Shown in pieces: positions 1 through 37,376 of a stretch of DNA of 64,000 nucleotides. Made by a program: the position numbers and the translations under genes. Source of the stretch: Prosapia bicincta (lineage: Eukaryota > Arthropoda > Insecta > Hemiptera > Cercopidae); the NCBI GenBank assembly GCA_036971475.1, contig JBAIZL010000003.1:55287842-55351841 (forward strand), given 5' to 3'. How positions within the stretch are numbered: the stretch's first letter is position 1; every line of letters starts with the position of its first letter. The notes beneath the pieces are model-generated. The model did no database searches, had not been told where the DNA came from, and saw nothing but the letters and a program-made list of their open reading frames with translations.

Positions 1-94
1 TATTTAGATTAATAACGTAGTTTTTCCTTTAAAACTGTTTAATATTTGTAATTTGATAATGCAAATTTTTGTCTTATCAGGGGTTCTTACTAAA

Positions 95-425
95 TGTTTA
101 AAGTTGCTTGTTATAATCATCTTGAATTCACTGATTAAACTATAATTAAATATTTGTTGATTCCATCTTCACGTCAGCTACTAGTTTTCACTAAACACTT
201 GTAAATGTTTACAAATTTGCCTATAGTCGCACTTACTTATATTTGTTGAAACGGCCGTCCTCAGATATAATTAAATATTAATAAATATTAATTAGCTATA
301 ATTAAACTAACATAGTATAGTAGAGACTTGGCTTCGTAAAAGGTACGATTGTTTTGAAATGTGTCAGCAAATAAGCCGTGATGTATTCACATAGTTAAAT
401 ATTATTTAATTATAGTAAATGTTTA
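95..425. repeat. Fragments related to the 33371-33567 fold-back element
   Basis: The segments around 114-149 and 310-425 match the two arms of the fold-back at 33371-33567 (shared AATCATCTTGAATTCAC, GAAATGTGTCAGCAAATAAG versus GAAACGCGTCAGCAAATAAG). The copy is decayed and partly rearranged. It lies next to the PLE relic and may be its pLTR remnant. Confidence 0.5.
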
Positions 426-1260
426 ACTTGAAAGATGTCTTTCATATTCATTTTAAACTGTAACTCAAAAGTGTAATTTATTTGGTGATTTAAATTACAT
501 CAGTTATGTCAGAACTTTGATTTACGTTCTGGCGTTTAAAACAATTGCTTTTAGTAGTAATTTATTTAAGGTCTTCATTTTGTATCTAACCTTTTCAAGA
601 ACGTATTAAGAACCTCATTAGGGATTTGAAGATGTTTTACAAAATCAAATTGATAAAAAACTAGTACTATAAATAAGCTTAAAATAGTTGACATTGATAT
701 CACCTTGAAAGACTTGTTAAAGTTTTATGATTGATGCTGAATGAAAGGATTGTAGAAAAAGTGTTATTAGAAACTTTTCTGTAAAAGGTAAATATTCAGA
801 CTTTTTTATTTAAATTTTATATTACATTTTGATAAAATCTTTAATAAAACATTTGGTAAAAATATATTACCTCAAAATTAGGTATTGAGAAGATTATGTT
901 TTAATTGGTATGGGGTTAAAAATATTTGTTATATTTTTTTAACAGTTTTTATTACGTTATTACATTATTGTGAATTTGATTTAAAAAAAGATAACTACCA
1001 AGTATATAACTAGTTATGTGAGTTACATTTTTCCTGCGCTTTTTCTTCTGTTGATGGGTTTCAGAATAACTCCATTTTCAAAACTTAATCGTTCTGTTCG
1101 CTCAAACTTTGAGTTCGCCATTTTATACTGTTAGGCACGCCCCCGTAACTTGCAGAGCTCGCTTCCTATTGGTGGATGCCTACTCTTGTTCCCATCTAAC
1201 TAAATAACTTTCAAACTTTTAAATATAACATTCAAGTGTGTATTTATTTTTTTGTGTATT
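426..1260. other. AT-rich spacer with one GC-richer patch (1100-1200)
   Basis: No gene recognised. Around 1130-1175 there is a less AT-rich patch with CGCCCCCG and CTATTGG, resembling a GC box and a reversed CCAAT box. It could be a promoter or part of a repeat; nothing decides this. Confidence 0.3.
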
Positions 1261-1815
1261 ACATTTCCTTTTTTAACTTTGCTTTATAAATTTCTAAAAT
1301 ATTTAAACGTCTTCCTTTGTTAACATAATGTAAAATCTCCATCGTATTTTCCATTTCTTGCCAGGTATTGCCCTCTTCAAACAATTGTGTTGTGTAGTAA
1401 TTCAAAAAATTTTTTTCATATTTAAATGACCTTATATGCTCTATATACATGTTTTCAAATTTTTGTCCTGTTTGTCCTGTGTATGTTGCTTTGCAATTAC
1501 ATTGTATTTTATAATCTTATTTAAACTTTCTATTTTACCCTTTAATTTATTCTTTAATGTGTTGTTACTTTTCATCTTAATTTCTATTTCTTGAAAAAAT
1601 TTATTAACCTCTTTTTCTGTTTATGTAAATTTAGCCCATTTCTATCTGTATTTCCTTTGTGGAACTTTTTATTTCTTCTTATATTAGTTTTCCTGAATAA
1701 CGTTCTTATTACTTCTTTGTTATATCCATTATTGTCAGCAATTTGAAAAATGTTATTAAGTTCTTTATATTCTTTTTTATTTAGTGGTATATCTAATAAT
1801 CTATTGAAAAATAGC
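1261..1815 (-). pseudogene. Penelope-like element relic: RT C-terminal linker and GIY-YIG endonuclease
   Basis: Read from 1815 downward, the frame gives NRLLDIPLNKKEYKELN and NNGYNKEVIRTLFRK, typical of the linker after the PLE reverse transcriptase. After two frame breaks it gives DYKIQCNCKATYTGQTGQKF, the GIY-YIG core (YTGQTG), and ENTMEILHYVNKGRRLNILE, the endonuclease tail. Stops and shifts near 1500-1620 make it non-functional. The reverse transcriptase itself is missing (5' truncation near 1815). PLEs are retroelements with terminal pLTRs. Confidence 0.8.
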
Positions 1816-2212
1816 TAATTGCCATAACTATATAATTAAATTTTATTTAATTTCGTTCAGCATGCTGTTTTTGGTTGTAAATGAAAAATATTCCTTTAGT
1901 AGGAAACTTTAGTTTGCTAATGAATGAAAAGTATAGTGGCTATTATTAAGATGAAGAGGTTATAAATTTGAAATATATTATTTGCCTATGTGGTCTATTT
2001 AAGAGAATATTCATCAAATGAGGCTATTATGCTCAAGCCTCATGTTCAGTTGCTTGTGGTCAAAATTTGGCTGTAAGACTTAATAGAAAAGATAATGGTA
2101 ATACATGGTGCGGCAGCATAACTTCCTTTTTTCAAAACGCAATAGAATCCCTCTTAAGAAGCATTAATTTATAGTTATTTTTATAATGAAGGTACATACC
2201 TAAAGTTTTGTT

Positions 2213-2860
2213 TCACATAGTTTTGAAGATCAAATCAGATAGGTGACGTCTGCCATTGTTGATACACTGAGTAAACCGATTTCTAGTTTTTATTATGACA
2301 CTTACCAGCATAGCAGGCTTTATGTTGGCAATGTCTTCGTGGATTTTGGTCTTCAAATCTTGTATGGTCCTTTGAAGGTTAACATAAACACGGGATGTAA
2401 AAAAAACCCACAAAAAAAATCACAAGGGCCGCCAAATTGGTAAAGCAGGCCGGCCACTCCAAATTACCCCTAATTGAGATGAGGCACTGTGGGAAGTGTT
2501 CTCTCAAAACAGCCATTGATGTACTTAAAGTGTGTGGCGTTGCACCGTCTTGTTGGAACCAAATGTCCCGTAAGTCCAACTCATCTAATGTCGTAGGAAA
2601 ATATTCTTGTAAAATGTTTGAATATCGGGCCGATTTCACTGTCACTGCGAATTCATTTTTCTCAAAGAACCAGGGATGAATAACTGCAGTTGAAGAAATT
2701 GCACACCACACTGTAACTTTTAGTGTTTGCAAAGGCCTTTGATGCAATTCTAGGTGATTGTTGTCAGACCAGTAGAGCGTGTTTTGTTTGTTGACAGATC
2801 CACACAAATGAAAATGGGCTTTATCACTAAAAAAACAATATTTTATTAGATAATCATTTT
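2213..2860 (-). pseudogene. Mariner/Tc1-superfamily transposase relic (DDE domain)
   Basis: From about 2860 downward: FFSDKAHFHLCGSVNKQNT, YWSDNN, LKVTVWCAISSTAVI, then WFQQDGATPHT and HFPQCLISIRGNLEWPA, followed after a frameshift near 2410-2440 by VYVNLQRTIQDLKTKIHEDIA and a C-terminal RNRFTQCINNGRRH. This is the insect mariner-like transposase layout. The first two catalytic acidic residues (SDKAHF, QQDGAT) are kept. The third, normally in SPDLSPxDFFLWG, is replaced by a degraded FTNLAALVIFF. The N-terminal DNA-binding part is absent. Confidence 0.85.
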
Positions 2861-2950
2861 CCTGAAGTGCTGGTACTATTTTATCGGCGAAAAGCTTTGA
2901 ATAAATATATTCATTAAAAGTATTCTTGTTTTCGAAATATTTTAAATTTA
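2850..2950 (+). repeat. Hammerhead-like repeat unit, copy of 52272-52375
   Basis: Shares TGGTACTATTTTATCGGCGA and the downstream AAAGCTTTGAATAAATATA with 52272-52375. Here two bases of the CTGAAGATG motif are lost (CTGAAGTG). It directly abuts the transposase relic. Confidence 0.7.
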
Positions 2951-2986
2951 TTAACTATATTACAAGAAAATATATCACCATATTTA

Positions 2987-2989
<3 letters not shown>

Positions 2990-3023
<34 letters not shown>
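2990..3023. repeat. (TA)n microsatellite
   Basis: An alternating AT/TA run at the edge of a fold-back element. AT dinucleotide runs also flank or border several other repeats in this window. Confidence 0.9.
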
Positions 3024-3027
<4 letters not shown>

Positions 3028-3041
3028 TCTTGTGTATTAAT

Positions 3042-3216
3042 AAAGAACTAAGTCAAAATTCAAATACAAGAATTATAATTGAATTTACAGTTCAAAGCTT
3101 TTCGTTGGCTAACAGTACCAACATCATCAGATGATGTTGGTACTGTTAGCCAACGAAAAGCTTTGAATTGTAAATTCAATTATAATTCTTGTATTTGTAT
3201 TTTGACTTAGTTCTTT
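3042..3216. repeat. Fold-back element with hammerhead-like core at the centre
   Basis: Two 87-base arms are inverted complements around A3129 with about two mismatches. At the centre each strand reads CATC[A/T]GATGA, then one extra T, then GTTGG...CCAAC and GAAA. That is the conserved order of a hammerhead core with one added base. The transcript would form an 87-bp hairpin. Confidence 0.85.
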
Positions 3217-3368
3217 ATATATATCACTATTTGTACTTAAAGAAGAATCTCACTTGGTTTTTATGTGAGTTAACTTTCAAAGATTGATAGTATCTCCATT
3301 ATCGAGCATCACTGACCGGGTCAGTGATATATTATTATTATTATATATATATTGAATAGTTATTATTT

Positions 3369-3577
3369 GGAGTAAATCCGTTCATTCTGCAGTGCATAAA
3401 ATCTAAGTTCTGGCGTTTCGCTAGAATCTCATCTAGCATTGACGAGGTGAACCCAACAACAGTTGAACAGTCTCACTCTTCAACTGTTGTTGGGTTCACC
3501 TCGTCAATGCTAGATGAGATTCTAGTGAAACGCTGGAACTGCGATTTTATGCACTGCAGAATGAACGTATTTACTCC
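3369..3577. repeat. Fold-back element
   Basis: 99-base inverted arms (3369-3467, 3479-3577) around an 11-base loop, with few mismatches. The arms contain GATGAGATTCTAGTGAAACG, again a GATGA...GAAACG order. Confidence 0.85.
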
Positions 3578-5710
3578 AGTCGCACCCTGATTTGTAAGGT
3601 AAATGGTTGCGCTTATAGGAAACCCCAACATTTACAAACTCATTAATTATAGCAAACATTTTCATTTAAAACCAAATTTTTAGGTACAGAATTGTTAAGA
3701 AATATGTAAATTACAAATTATAGGACAATTTAGCAGTAAGAAAATATTTAAAATTAATTTACAGGAAATGTTTAGACAAATGGAATTGAAACGATGGGAC
3801 GCTTGATGAACTAACCACCATTATAATTTTCATTGTGCAAATTAAGACCTTCGATCTAGTATGCTCTCGACAGATTAATCTGTTACATTCAATAACCCAT
3901 TGAATTTTGTCATTGGCCATCTCTGTTACTCACTCGTTTTAATGAGTATTAATTCTTCATTCTATCAACTACATTAACTCCTTCCTTTGATAAGTTGTTG
4001 AACGAAATCACCTTTGCTTTGAATGAATCTCCTTTTTTGTGATCGATTTCATCGTCTAAATGTAATGTTGATAACTTTATGATATTTTTGTTTTATTTTG
4101 GAACGTATAATACCAAAAGTGTTCATTTATGACTGGGCCCAAAACCAAATATACTGCTACAAACTGTAACACAAACGGGCACTGTTAGGACAGCCCTAAC
4201 TGAACTGTGGCACAAAATTGTTGCAGAATGGTTAGTCATGTGATTAGCACCAAAAAAGGTGCCAGATAAGGTCAACGACCCATAGCTAGCTTATCAAAAC
4301 TAATGCAAAAGAATACAAAATTTCCTCTACACTATTTCCTCCCCTAAAGGTGCAACTGATCGTGGATTAACAAGAAGCAGAGTGTATTTTATATTTTAAA
4401 AATCCGATTGAAATGCTTTTTCCAATTTATTAGAATGAAGTCAAAGAAAGGACCAAAGTATTTTGAAAGCAAATAAAAGTAGAAAATTGAACCTAAGGAA
4501 CATTTTTTAAAAGCACAATTTTTTATTGTAGTTGAATTTTGTTTTGAGATTTGAATACATTTTTATATTTGTGTAAAATTTTGGTATTCAAAATTTACTT
4601 TAAAAGGTTCAACTTTTTGTTTTGATTTTTCTTTAAACTTGAAAATTTGTCTGACCTATTTTATCTACATACCAGATATGATAAAATTGGTTGATCTCTA
4701 ATTCCTTATGTGTATATTTATAACTTTTAGCTTATACTTTTGACTTAGGGTAATCTTGAACAGATATTTTATAAAAATGTAAAAATATGTTTTTTATAAT
4801 GACTGTTAAGTCACACATATTACAGAAAGCTAAACTATACAGGTTACTGAACATTTGTTATGTAAAGAAGTTTATCGACGTCAAAAATCTCCGGTCATTC
4901 CCTTTTCTGATTATGATTGCTTGCAGATTGATGATGTAATCGAATAATGTGACAGACGAGATAGTTTGCATATTGATAACCAATTCTATTTATTGTCAGT
5001 TCTGTTTTTAACTCTTGTGCCAGCAATACAGAACTCAAACACAATGTTAGTTGTTCATATTTTTGTTAACTTTATTTCACTTTCATCATATTTATGCTTT
5101 GGTTTTCATCTGGGGACAAGGTAAAATGACCTCAATAGTAGTATTTATATAACAGTTTAAGCACTGAAATTTTGTAAGAAAAATAAATTCTTTTAAATCT
5201 GAGGCAGATGTATTTTTAGTTATACATTTTCATGGATTTATTTCTCCCATAAGCAGACATAAGTTATATTAATTTCTTCCTGGATTTTTAATTGTTGAAT
5301 GTTTAATTGGAATAAAAGAATTTATTCTGGTAACCTAGTATTATAAACTCTTATTAGCAAAATATTATGAAATGAAAAGAATTTTTCACCACTGCTCTAT
5401 TTTAATAGTGATACTTTGTTGATGGTAGATCTATGATTATTTAATGGCTTTTTAAGTAGAATTTTACTCATTAATGGGGCAAAAAAATGACTTTACCACA
5501 AACTAATTAATTTGTATGTAATGCTTTTTATTATCTGTAATTTTTTTTGTTTCTTTTGTCTTTTTTGTGTAGCTTTTATTTTGTATTTTTTAAAATATTT
5601 TTTTTTTAAATTGAATTTTTATTTTGTTGTAATTCTTTGAGGAAACAATAAATAACCTTATTATTATTTTCCAAAGAACTATAGATATTCCTTTCGTTTT
5701 GTTTCAGTAT
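3578..5710. other. Unassigned AT-rich spacer
   Basis: No protein frame, repeat family shared within the window, or RNA gene could be supported here. Confidence 0.5.
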
Positions 5711-5711
5711 A

Positions 5712-5868
5712 TTTTATGTCGTCTGATATCTCTTAGAGCATCAAGATACAGGTTCTTTCTTAGCAATCTCCTACTTATTTTTGGTCTTTTTGTTCTTTTT
5801 TCTTGTATAATTTCTTCTTCATTTTTCCATTTATTACACTGTTCTTCTGTAAGTTCACCTGCTGTTGG
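5712..5868 (-). other. Short open stretch with protein-like composition, unrecognised
   Basis: Read on the - strand it gives about 50 charged residues, including GELTEEQCNKWKNEEEII and KNLYLDALRDIRRHKIY before a stop. The composition is unlike the surrounding AT-rich frames, and the upstream CCAACAG could be a splice acceptor. It may be a terminal exon or a transposon piece; no match is recognised. Confidence 0.25.
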
Positions 5869-7720
5869 TTCTTAATCACATCCAATTTAATGATTTTATA
5901 ACCAATAATTGGTTTTTTATTCAAATGTGATCAGGGATTTACTAATTAGCAGCATGTTGTTTGAAAAAAATTGTCTGTAGTAATTTATTAAATTTATATA
6001 ATGAGAAAATAAGAGTTTACTCAATTTAGCTTGTATCTGTATGGCACATAAACTTCGAATGTTTTATAATAAACTTGGCTTCACATGTATAAAATATGCT
6101 TGTTATATATTCAGTTGTTAACATGTTTTATACCAAGCTTTTTGCCTATTCTGAGAAAAGACAAACTCAAACAAAATGTTTAATGAAGATAACTTTGTAT
6201 TTATTTGAGACAGTATGCATGTTCTGTACAAGTTTTGATAAATAGTTGTTTTGACTATAGGCCTATGAAAGGGTTATAATTCTAATTCTTTCAAAGTTTG
6301 TTAGCCGTATTAGGTCAAAGCTTAATTCATGACTCAAACTAATTTCACATTGGCGATAATATTAAATTGTTTTCTATAAAAGAGTAGTCCTAAAAAGTAA
6401 AAAACAAAACTTGATTGAAATAATTTGATGTGTAAAATAATAAATGCCATCAATGTTAAAATTAGTATTTTATAAATATATATTTAATAAAATTCTGTAG
6501 AATTTGACTGGAAACTGGTTGGTTTTACAAATTTAGACATGAAATAGAAAAATGAGAAGGATTTTGTTCCACTTTTTACATACATATAATGTATATACAA
6601 ACATGGTATTTCTTTTCTCAACAGATATTGTCATTGCTCTTTTTTTAATATCCTTAATTCAATGTCCTTTCTTTAATGTTTAATCCTTGTCTTCTATCCC
6701 ATTATTTTGTGAAACGAGCTTTCTCTTTTTTTTCCTGTAGGTCTCTAGTTAGTTCTTATGTAATGTACTATTGGATCTTTTTTGTAAGCTCTACTTTCCA
6801 TCTGATAATAATTACTGGTATCTTCTTAATATTCATTATTTCATTACTCCGAATTCTTTCAGCTCTTATTGTTTTACAGCATCTCGAGCATTATGTTTCT
6901 CTAGCATTGATCTTTTGTTTATTTATATCTGTCTATCTTTCTGATGCTTTTGTCATTGTGTTATCTATTATATTTATATACATAACTCTTAAAAATTATA
7001 TTGATGTTTTAGGATTAATAAATCATATATTTCCTCTTGAAATGTTTCCCCCTCTTATAATACTTACAAATTTCTCCCCTTAAGTATATTTTTACATTTT
7101 GTTAGGGGTTTCTTTAAAAATTGACCTTGAATACTTGAAATGTTTTTAAGTTTATATAAATTAAGTATTAACAAATATTTTTAGTTTGAGTTCATTGTAA
7201 TTTATTGATATTGAAATAAGTAATTAGGAATAATGAAAAAACTCTTAAAACAATGTATTACCAATAGATTTAATCTCACCAGATAGAAGCTTAATTATTA
7301 TTTTGTAAAAATTAGATTACAAAGTTTTTGGTAATATACCAACTAAGTTCTTATTCATAGGGAATTTATTGGTAAAATAATCCTACTGTTACAGTAGTTT
7401 AATTAATGCAATAATTTGCCATACTTTAAGTGTACTATAATAACCACATTCTTATTATAAATATAGGACCCAGAATAACTTTGACCTATGAAGTAACTTA
7501 CTGTTTCATCATGATATATACTTCAGTCTAGCCTTCTGGTGTCAACTTAATATTTAGATCAGAAAAGTTTATATACATTCTCAGAGCACCAATTATTTAT
7601 TCACATAAATAATGTCAATATATAAAAAAAATTGTATCTATAATTTAAAAAGTAAAATTGAATAACCTACCAGTAATAATTAGGATTAAACATAGAATTT
7701 TGTTTCTTTTTGCTAAACAG
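5869..7720. other. Spacer or first intron upstream of enolase coding sequence
   Basis: Very T-rich on the + strand in 6600-7080, which produces a long hydrophobic open frame by composition alone. The enolase non-coding first exon and promoter could lie here or further upstream, but no clear TATA, initiator or donor pairing was identified. Confidence 0.4.
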
Positions 7721-7754
7721 AATAAAAGGAAGTCGTCGCAGCTACAGTACAAAG

Positions 7755-32471
<24,717 letters not shown>

Positions 32472-33318
32472 ATAAAGACTGGCAAAATATGGAGTTGAAA
32501 TTTAATAAGGCCAAACAGATTTGTCTGCGGCACCTTCTAGTTCACATGGTGAATCATCCTCTCTTTTATAGATTAAATTTTTTGTTATATTTGTTGTAAA
32601 TTTATGTTCCCTGAATAGACATCTTTGTTAAATTGCTTACAAACAGTGTTTAAATGTCTACATAATGAATTAGTTTGTGTAGTCATTTGCACCTTGTTTG
32701 TAGCCAACTTGAAAAGACAATTTAAAACTAAATTATAATTGTTATTAAGCGTAAGCTTTATAGATGTTTTTATTTAAATTAATGTAATGTAGATTTTTTT
32801 TTGTTGATTTGTTATGTGCAATAAGTGGCACATACATTATGAAAATATTACAATTGAAACATGTTGAGCGTAATAACTGTGTTTAATTATTACTGAGTAA
32901 ACATATTCCCATCTCCTTGATATATATAATACCGGGTATTACTTCCCCACCTTCTTGATCTTCCATTTTCAAGAGGTTTAATCAATATCCCTTCCATCAT
33001 GTGTTCATTTATACTTTTTGTCCCGAAATACCCCTCCCACGGACAAAATACAGTTTTAAACTGCCCAAAGGAAGCAATATTTATTTAATATTAATAAAGG
33101 ATTTACTTATATTTTAATATTGTGGTGGATTTTAAAGGTAGGTTTTAATTTAGAAACTTTTCATGCTGCAGTAGTAACTTGTTTGATTGATATTGTATTT
33201 TTGTACAACAAAACTTCTTCTATTCATCCGGATATGGGAGGGGTGCATTAATGCACGTCTGTAATACATAGTCACAACCATTCCAATTGTAAGTAGATGT
33301 ATGATTGTTTCAAATAAA
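32472..33318 (+). other. Probable enolase 3' UTR, AATAAA at 33313-33318
   Basis: No reading frame or repeat is recognised after the enolase stop. Several A-rich stretches occur, and a good AATAAA lies at 33313-33318, just before the repeat that starts near 33327. The length of the 3' UTR is an inference; cDNA ends would settle it. Confidence 0.45.
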
Positions 33319-33370
33319 TAAGTTACATTTTTTGAAGTTTCTTGATGTAATCATCTTGAATTCACAGATT

Positions 33371-33567
33371 AAACTATTATTAAAAATTACTTTAATAAGT
33401 GAATACATAGGGCTTACTTGCTGACGCGTTTCAAAACAATTGTTCCTATTATGAAGCAAAGCCTCTACTCGATCGATGCTTTGTAAAAGGAACGATGGTT
33501 TTGAAACGCGTCAGCAAATAAGCCCTATGAATTCACTTAGTTAAGTCATTTTTAATTATAGTTATAA
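33371..33567. repeat. Fold-back element with GAAACGCGTC
   Basis: Arms of about 90 bases around a 15-base loop (33463-33477). The right arm has TTTTGAAACGCGTCAGC, identical in its GAAAC-GCGTC part to the conserved 3' half of short-stem hammerheads. The upstream CTGANGA half is not recognisable. Related decayed pieces lie at 95-425. Confidence 0.8.
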
Positions 33568-33840
33568 AATATTGAAGATTGTATAGTTACAAAAATAAGT
33601 ATATGTTTATAAAATGTAAGTATATAATATTAAATGTAACATTTAATATTATAAAAATAAATATATCAAATGTTTATAATATATTCAGTTGTAAGTATAT
33701 AATATTTAATGTTACAAAAATAAATATAATTAGTGATAATACATTATTAGGATATAACTATTTTAATACCATTATAGTACTGAATGTACAATTTAGTTAC
33801 ATGCCTGTGTGTACAGTTCCTTAATACTGTACTGAATGAA
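33568..33840. repeat. AT-rich degenerate repeat tract
   Basis: Repeated GTAAGTATATAATATT and TAAATGTTACAAAAATAAAT segments, plus a palindrome TAATATTAAATGT/ACATTTAATATTA near 33625-33652. Confidence 0.5.
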
Positions 33841-33889
33841 TATATGTACATTAATTATCAGTTTTGCTAAAAAAAAGATGTTATGGTGG

Positions 33890-34290
33890 TTTGTTTGTTT
33901 CGTTAAACATGTTTCTTTAATGAAATATCCCTCCACCTTCGAAAGAGTAGACGATTGGCTGTGGTTGCTTCGTCTCGACATACTCGATCAGCTGGTCAAA
34001 TGCTTGAAAAGTTTCGCTATACACCATGGTTTGTTTTCTTTTGTCATCTTCGGCAGGAACTGGCTGGCTGCTAACTGAATCTATATTACTAATAGTAAAC
34101 TCATGAACTCCATCCTCTTTACCACATTAATTCACGCCAACACTGTTCATGTCCATACAACCAGGTTTTCCGTTTGTAATACGTTTTCAATTCCCTCATT
34201 GTTTGTTTTATGATCCAATAGTTTTTGATGTGATTCAACTAGTGTTATCAGCCTGATCGCATCCCATGCTTTAACAATACATAAAGCGAC
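33890..34290 (-). pseudogene. Tigger/jerky-type transposase C-terminal relic
   Basis: The - strand reads DVALCIVKAWDAIRLI, then PVPAEDDKRK, ETFQAFDQLIEYVETKQPQ and, one frame over, LLFRRWRDIS. This is the order of the C-terminal tail of Tigger transposases (acidic segment, helix with YVE, WRDI). Stops and shifts are present. Confidence 0.65.
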
Positions 34291-34299
34291 ATCTAGCTA

Positions 34300-35578
34300 A
34301 TATACGAATTATAAGCCCTCTGAAAAACTTTAATTTAATATTATTCTTTCAACACTTCCACTGCAGCCTGGAGAACTTTAAATAGTGCTGGTTACCATTC
34401 CTTAGTAAATATTTTTTTTAGTTTAGTATCAGGATAAGTTAGTGAATTTATTTACTGTGATTAGCTTATTGAGGAGGTACTGAGGTATTTAATTTCCGGT
34501 CAGTTCTCAGTTTGTGCTTAGTTTTATTTGTGACTAAATTGTCTTTCCCATGCTTTGTCAAGTTGCACTCCCTCTAAAAATCATGAAAGAGAAATTGTAA
34601 ATAATATGAATACTTATTAATTAATATAATATTAAATTATTGAGTGTTTGTAAAGGTTTTGTTAAACAAAACCTGAAATACCTGCCGTCCAACCCAAAAG
34701 GTTACTGGCCAAAGGTCATGTCTTTAATAACTTCAAGTCGTGCAAGAAAATTATAAACAGTAGATCTCTGACTCTGACCAACCTAAGAGCCGATTATTCA
34801 AATCACTTTCAGCTATTCAGAAGACAGTAACGTAATGTGATTTCCAAAATTAGTATGTCTACATGTGCTATCGGTCTTTTCTGCACAAACCTAGTGTAGA
34901 CGCAGGACAAACTATTTGGAGGCTGAGTCAATGTCTCGGTGCAGTTCTGTATCGTTGGCTCTCATTCATCGCCTGGTGCCCGGCCCGGTCCATTGTTTAG
35001 TTTTTGAATTTCGTCATTCACCATGACTTCTAGAAAAAAACGAGCTGTCATCTTTTAGAAGCAGATAAACTAATTATAGATCAATCAGGTAAACTGTTGA
35101 CTGAGAGAACAGTTTTGGACAACCAAAGATTTCAGAAGTTAGTACAGGCAATTCGTACTTTTAAACTTTGTGTTAATGCTTGGAAATAAAGATGAAAGTT
35201 CTAGAAAATCAATGTAGGCAGCAAAAAGAATTATAAGATGTTTTCAAGGGGTTTTTGTAACACCTGGCGGGGAACTAAATTTTGGGTTAGTTTCTTTGTG
35301 AAAAAGCTAAGATTTTAGCCTAGAAGCTTGAAGAAATATAAAACTATAACAAAATGTAGTATACTCTCCAATTTGCAACATACGCATAGTAATTAATTTG
35401 TTCAACTCTCTTTTTCAAAAAAATCCAATTCGAATTTTCTTTTATCGGAATGATTGTCTGTCCCAAATGAATCGGTTAGTTAGGGTTTTACTGTATTAAC
35501 TTAACAAGCATTGAAAAAGGTCTCAAGAGGTTGCTGTCCTCAAAAAATATTTCTTTTGTTAATCTTTAACTTTAAACT
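34300..35578. other. Spacer with possible Tigger remnants
   Basis: MTSRKKRAVIF at 35021 (+) resembles the start of a Tigger transposase, and GGTTAGTTAGGGTTTTACTG|TA near 35477-35497 resembles a Tigger terminus. Neither is conclusive. No other feature seen. Confidence 0.3.
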
Positions 35579-35847
35579 TTAACAATAGTTTATGACTGTC
35601 CGAACTTTAAATTGTCTCAATTTGTGAAAACTTACTGAGACAGAACGTTTTTGATCACTATGTGGCGATCTTCATCACTGTTTTCTGCTTGGCGATATCG
35701 GGTCAAGCGGTGACGGTTTTAAAGACAGGTTTTCTATAGTATCAAAAAGTCTCTTGCGAGCCACATAGCGATTGAAAACGTCCTGTCTCAGTAAGTTTTC
35801 ACAAATTTAGACAATTTAAAGTTTGGATAGTCATAAACTATTGTTAA
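35579..35847. repeat. Fold-back element with long loop
   Basis: Arms of about 92 bases (35579-35672, 35756-35847), around 90% complementary, with a loop of about 80 bases. The arms contain GAAAACGTCCTGTCTC and, reversed, TGATGAAGATCGCC, again a TGATGA...AAAACG order. Confidence 0.78.
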
Positions 35848-36270
35848 AGTGATTAATTAAAATTCACCGAAAATAATGGACTACAAAATTCAAGAATTTC
35901 TTTTTGGTTAAAACAACCTCAAAACTCTTTCAACACCAAACTGAAGTCTTTTGAATAAAAGAAAAAGTCAACACTTTTGTTGAATTTTTGTTACAGTGAC
36001 TGCAACAGAATAGTAAAACAGTTTCAGGACTTTGGTTTATATTAGACAGTTTATTGAGTATTTATTCCACCTTGACCGTTACAGTCAATATTTGTTTGTA
36101 AGTAATATTTGTATGATATTTAGGGAATTGAAACATGGTAAAATGTATCATTAAAGAACCATTATTCTCGTGATGTCAGTGGAACAAGTCTTTTGTGAAG
36201 TAGATCTTTACATCTAAATGTTTTGAAACATGTATCATAATAAGTAGAATACCTCCAGATAGCACTTTAA

Positions 36271-37376
36271 CACTAGTTGCCGGCCACAATACCGACATTT
36301 TCCCGGAGAATTGCTAAAATTTTATAAGCTTATTACTAAACAACGTGTACTTATTTTTTGTTCCCCTATCATATCTAAGTAGGAAAATAAGTTTCTTAAT
36401 ATATATAAAATACATGTTGGGGCAATTGGCCTGACAGTTTTTATATAGCGTAAATAAACTCAGTCTAGCCAATTGGCCTGATATTGTTTTTGAAGTATTT
36501 ATATTTTCTTATCTGCACAACACTGTCTTAATATGTTTTTTGTGTAAACAATAAACAAATTCAATTTCATGTTCTGTAACCCACATAATAAGGTGACTGG
36601 CGAGAAAAAGAAAAGTGTTTTGGCTCAGGAATACATGTTTACATGTCACATGTGATTGATTTGTGAGTTTATAATTATTTTGTTTATAGAACGAAAATGT
36701 AAACATATTCTCTGTCTGAAAGTAATGCTTCAGATCTGATGAATAGTACATAAGATTCATAACAAGTAATAGTTTTGAAACTTAGTAATTTACTTTTTAA
36801 AGAATTTACTTCCTAGTAAGAATGAGTTTATCCAAGTGTACCAATGTTTGTACTTAATTTCAACAGAAAACGATTTTCTAAGAATTATTAAAACTAAATA
36901 TTTTGTCAATATTTCTGACTTATTTTTTAGGTTTTGTGAAATTTTAAAAACAATAGTGAAAATCAATATAATACGTCATTAAAACGTTATTTAATTTATT
37001 ATGAATGTATATAAAGATAAACTTCTTTCAATGAACCAACTTGTTTGATGGGAATAATCAACTCAATTTCACTAAAATTGTTAAGAAATATGTTTGTCTT
37101 GCCTTAACTCCCCACAAAAGCTCCTAAAATAACGTCACGTTTTAAGTGCTGTCAGAAATAATCTATCAAACAAAAACCATCGTAATTACATCTGTAAGTG
37201 TCTAGCTTGTTGTTTAATACTGTGCATTCACTTTTCCAAAAGTAGCAACACCGATGGAGTAATACGAATAAACCTAAAACATTACAAGACTACAATGTTG
37301 GGCTTAGTGGCCCGACAGAATTCGGTTCAGCCTACTGGGCCGTCGAGCCAATTGGCCCAACGTGGCAGCTAAAATG
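36271..37376. mobile_element. TTAA-flanked candidate element, family 3
   Basis: TTAA at 36267-36270 and 37377-37380. The ends CACTAGTTGCCGGCCACA and CGTGGCAGCTAAAATG are loosely complementary. Both subterminal regions carry CCAATTGGCC-like motifs (near 36425, 36470 and 37350), which may be transposase-binding repeats. No frame recognised and only one copy in the window. Confidence 0.45.

Noticed and set aside
3042..3577. CRISPR array or bacterial features
   Set aside because: The repeats are inverted fold-backs, not spaced direct repeats; spliced genes show the DNA is eukaryotic.
6676..7083. 135-codon hydrophobic frame
   Set aside because: The strand is strongly T-rich, which yields Phe/Leu/Ile codons by composition; no family motif and no start or splice support.
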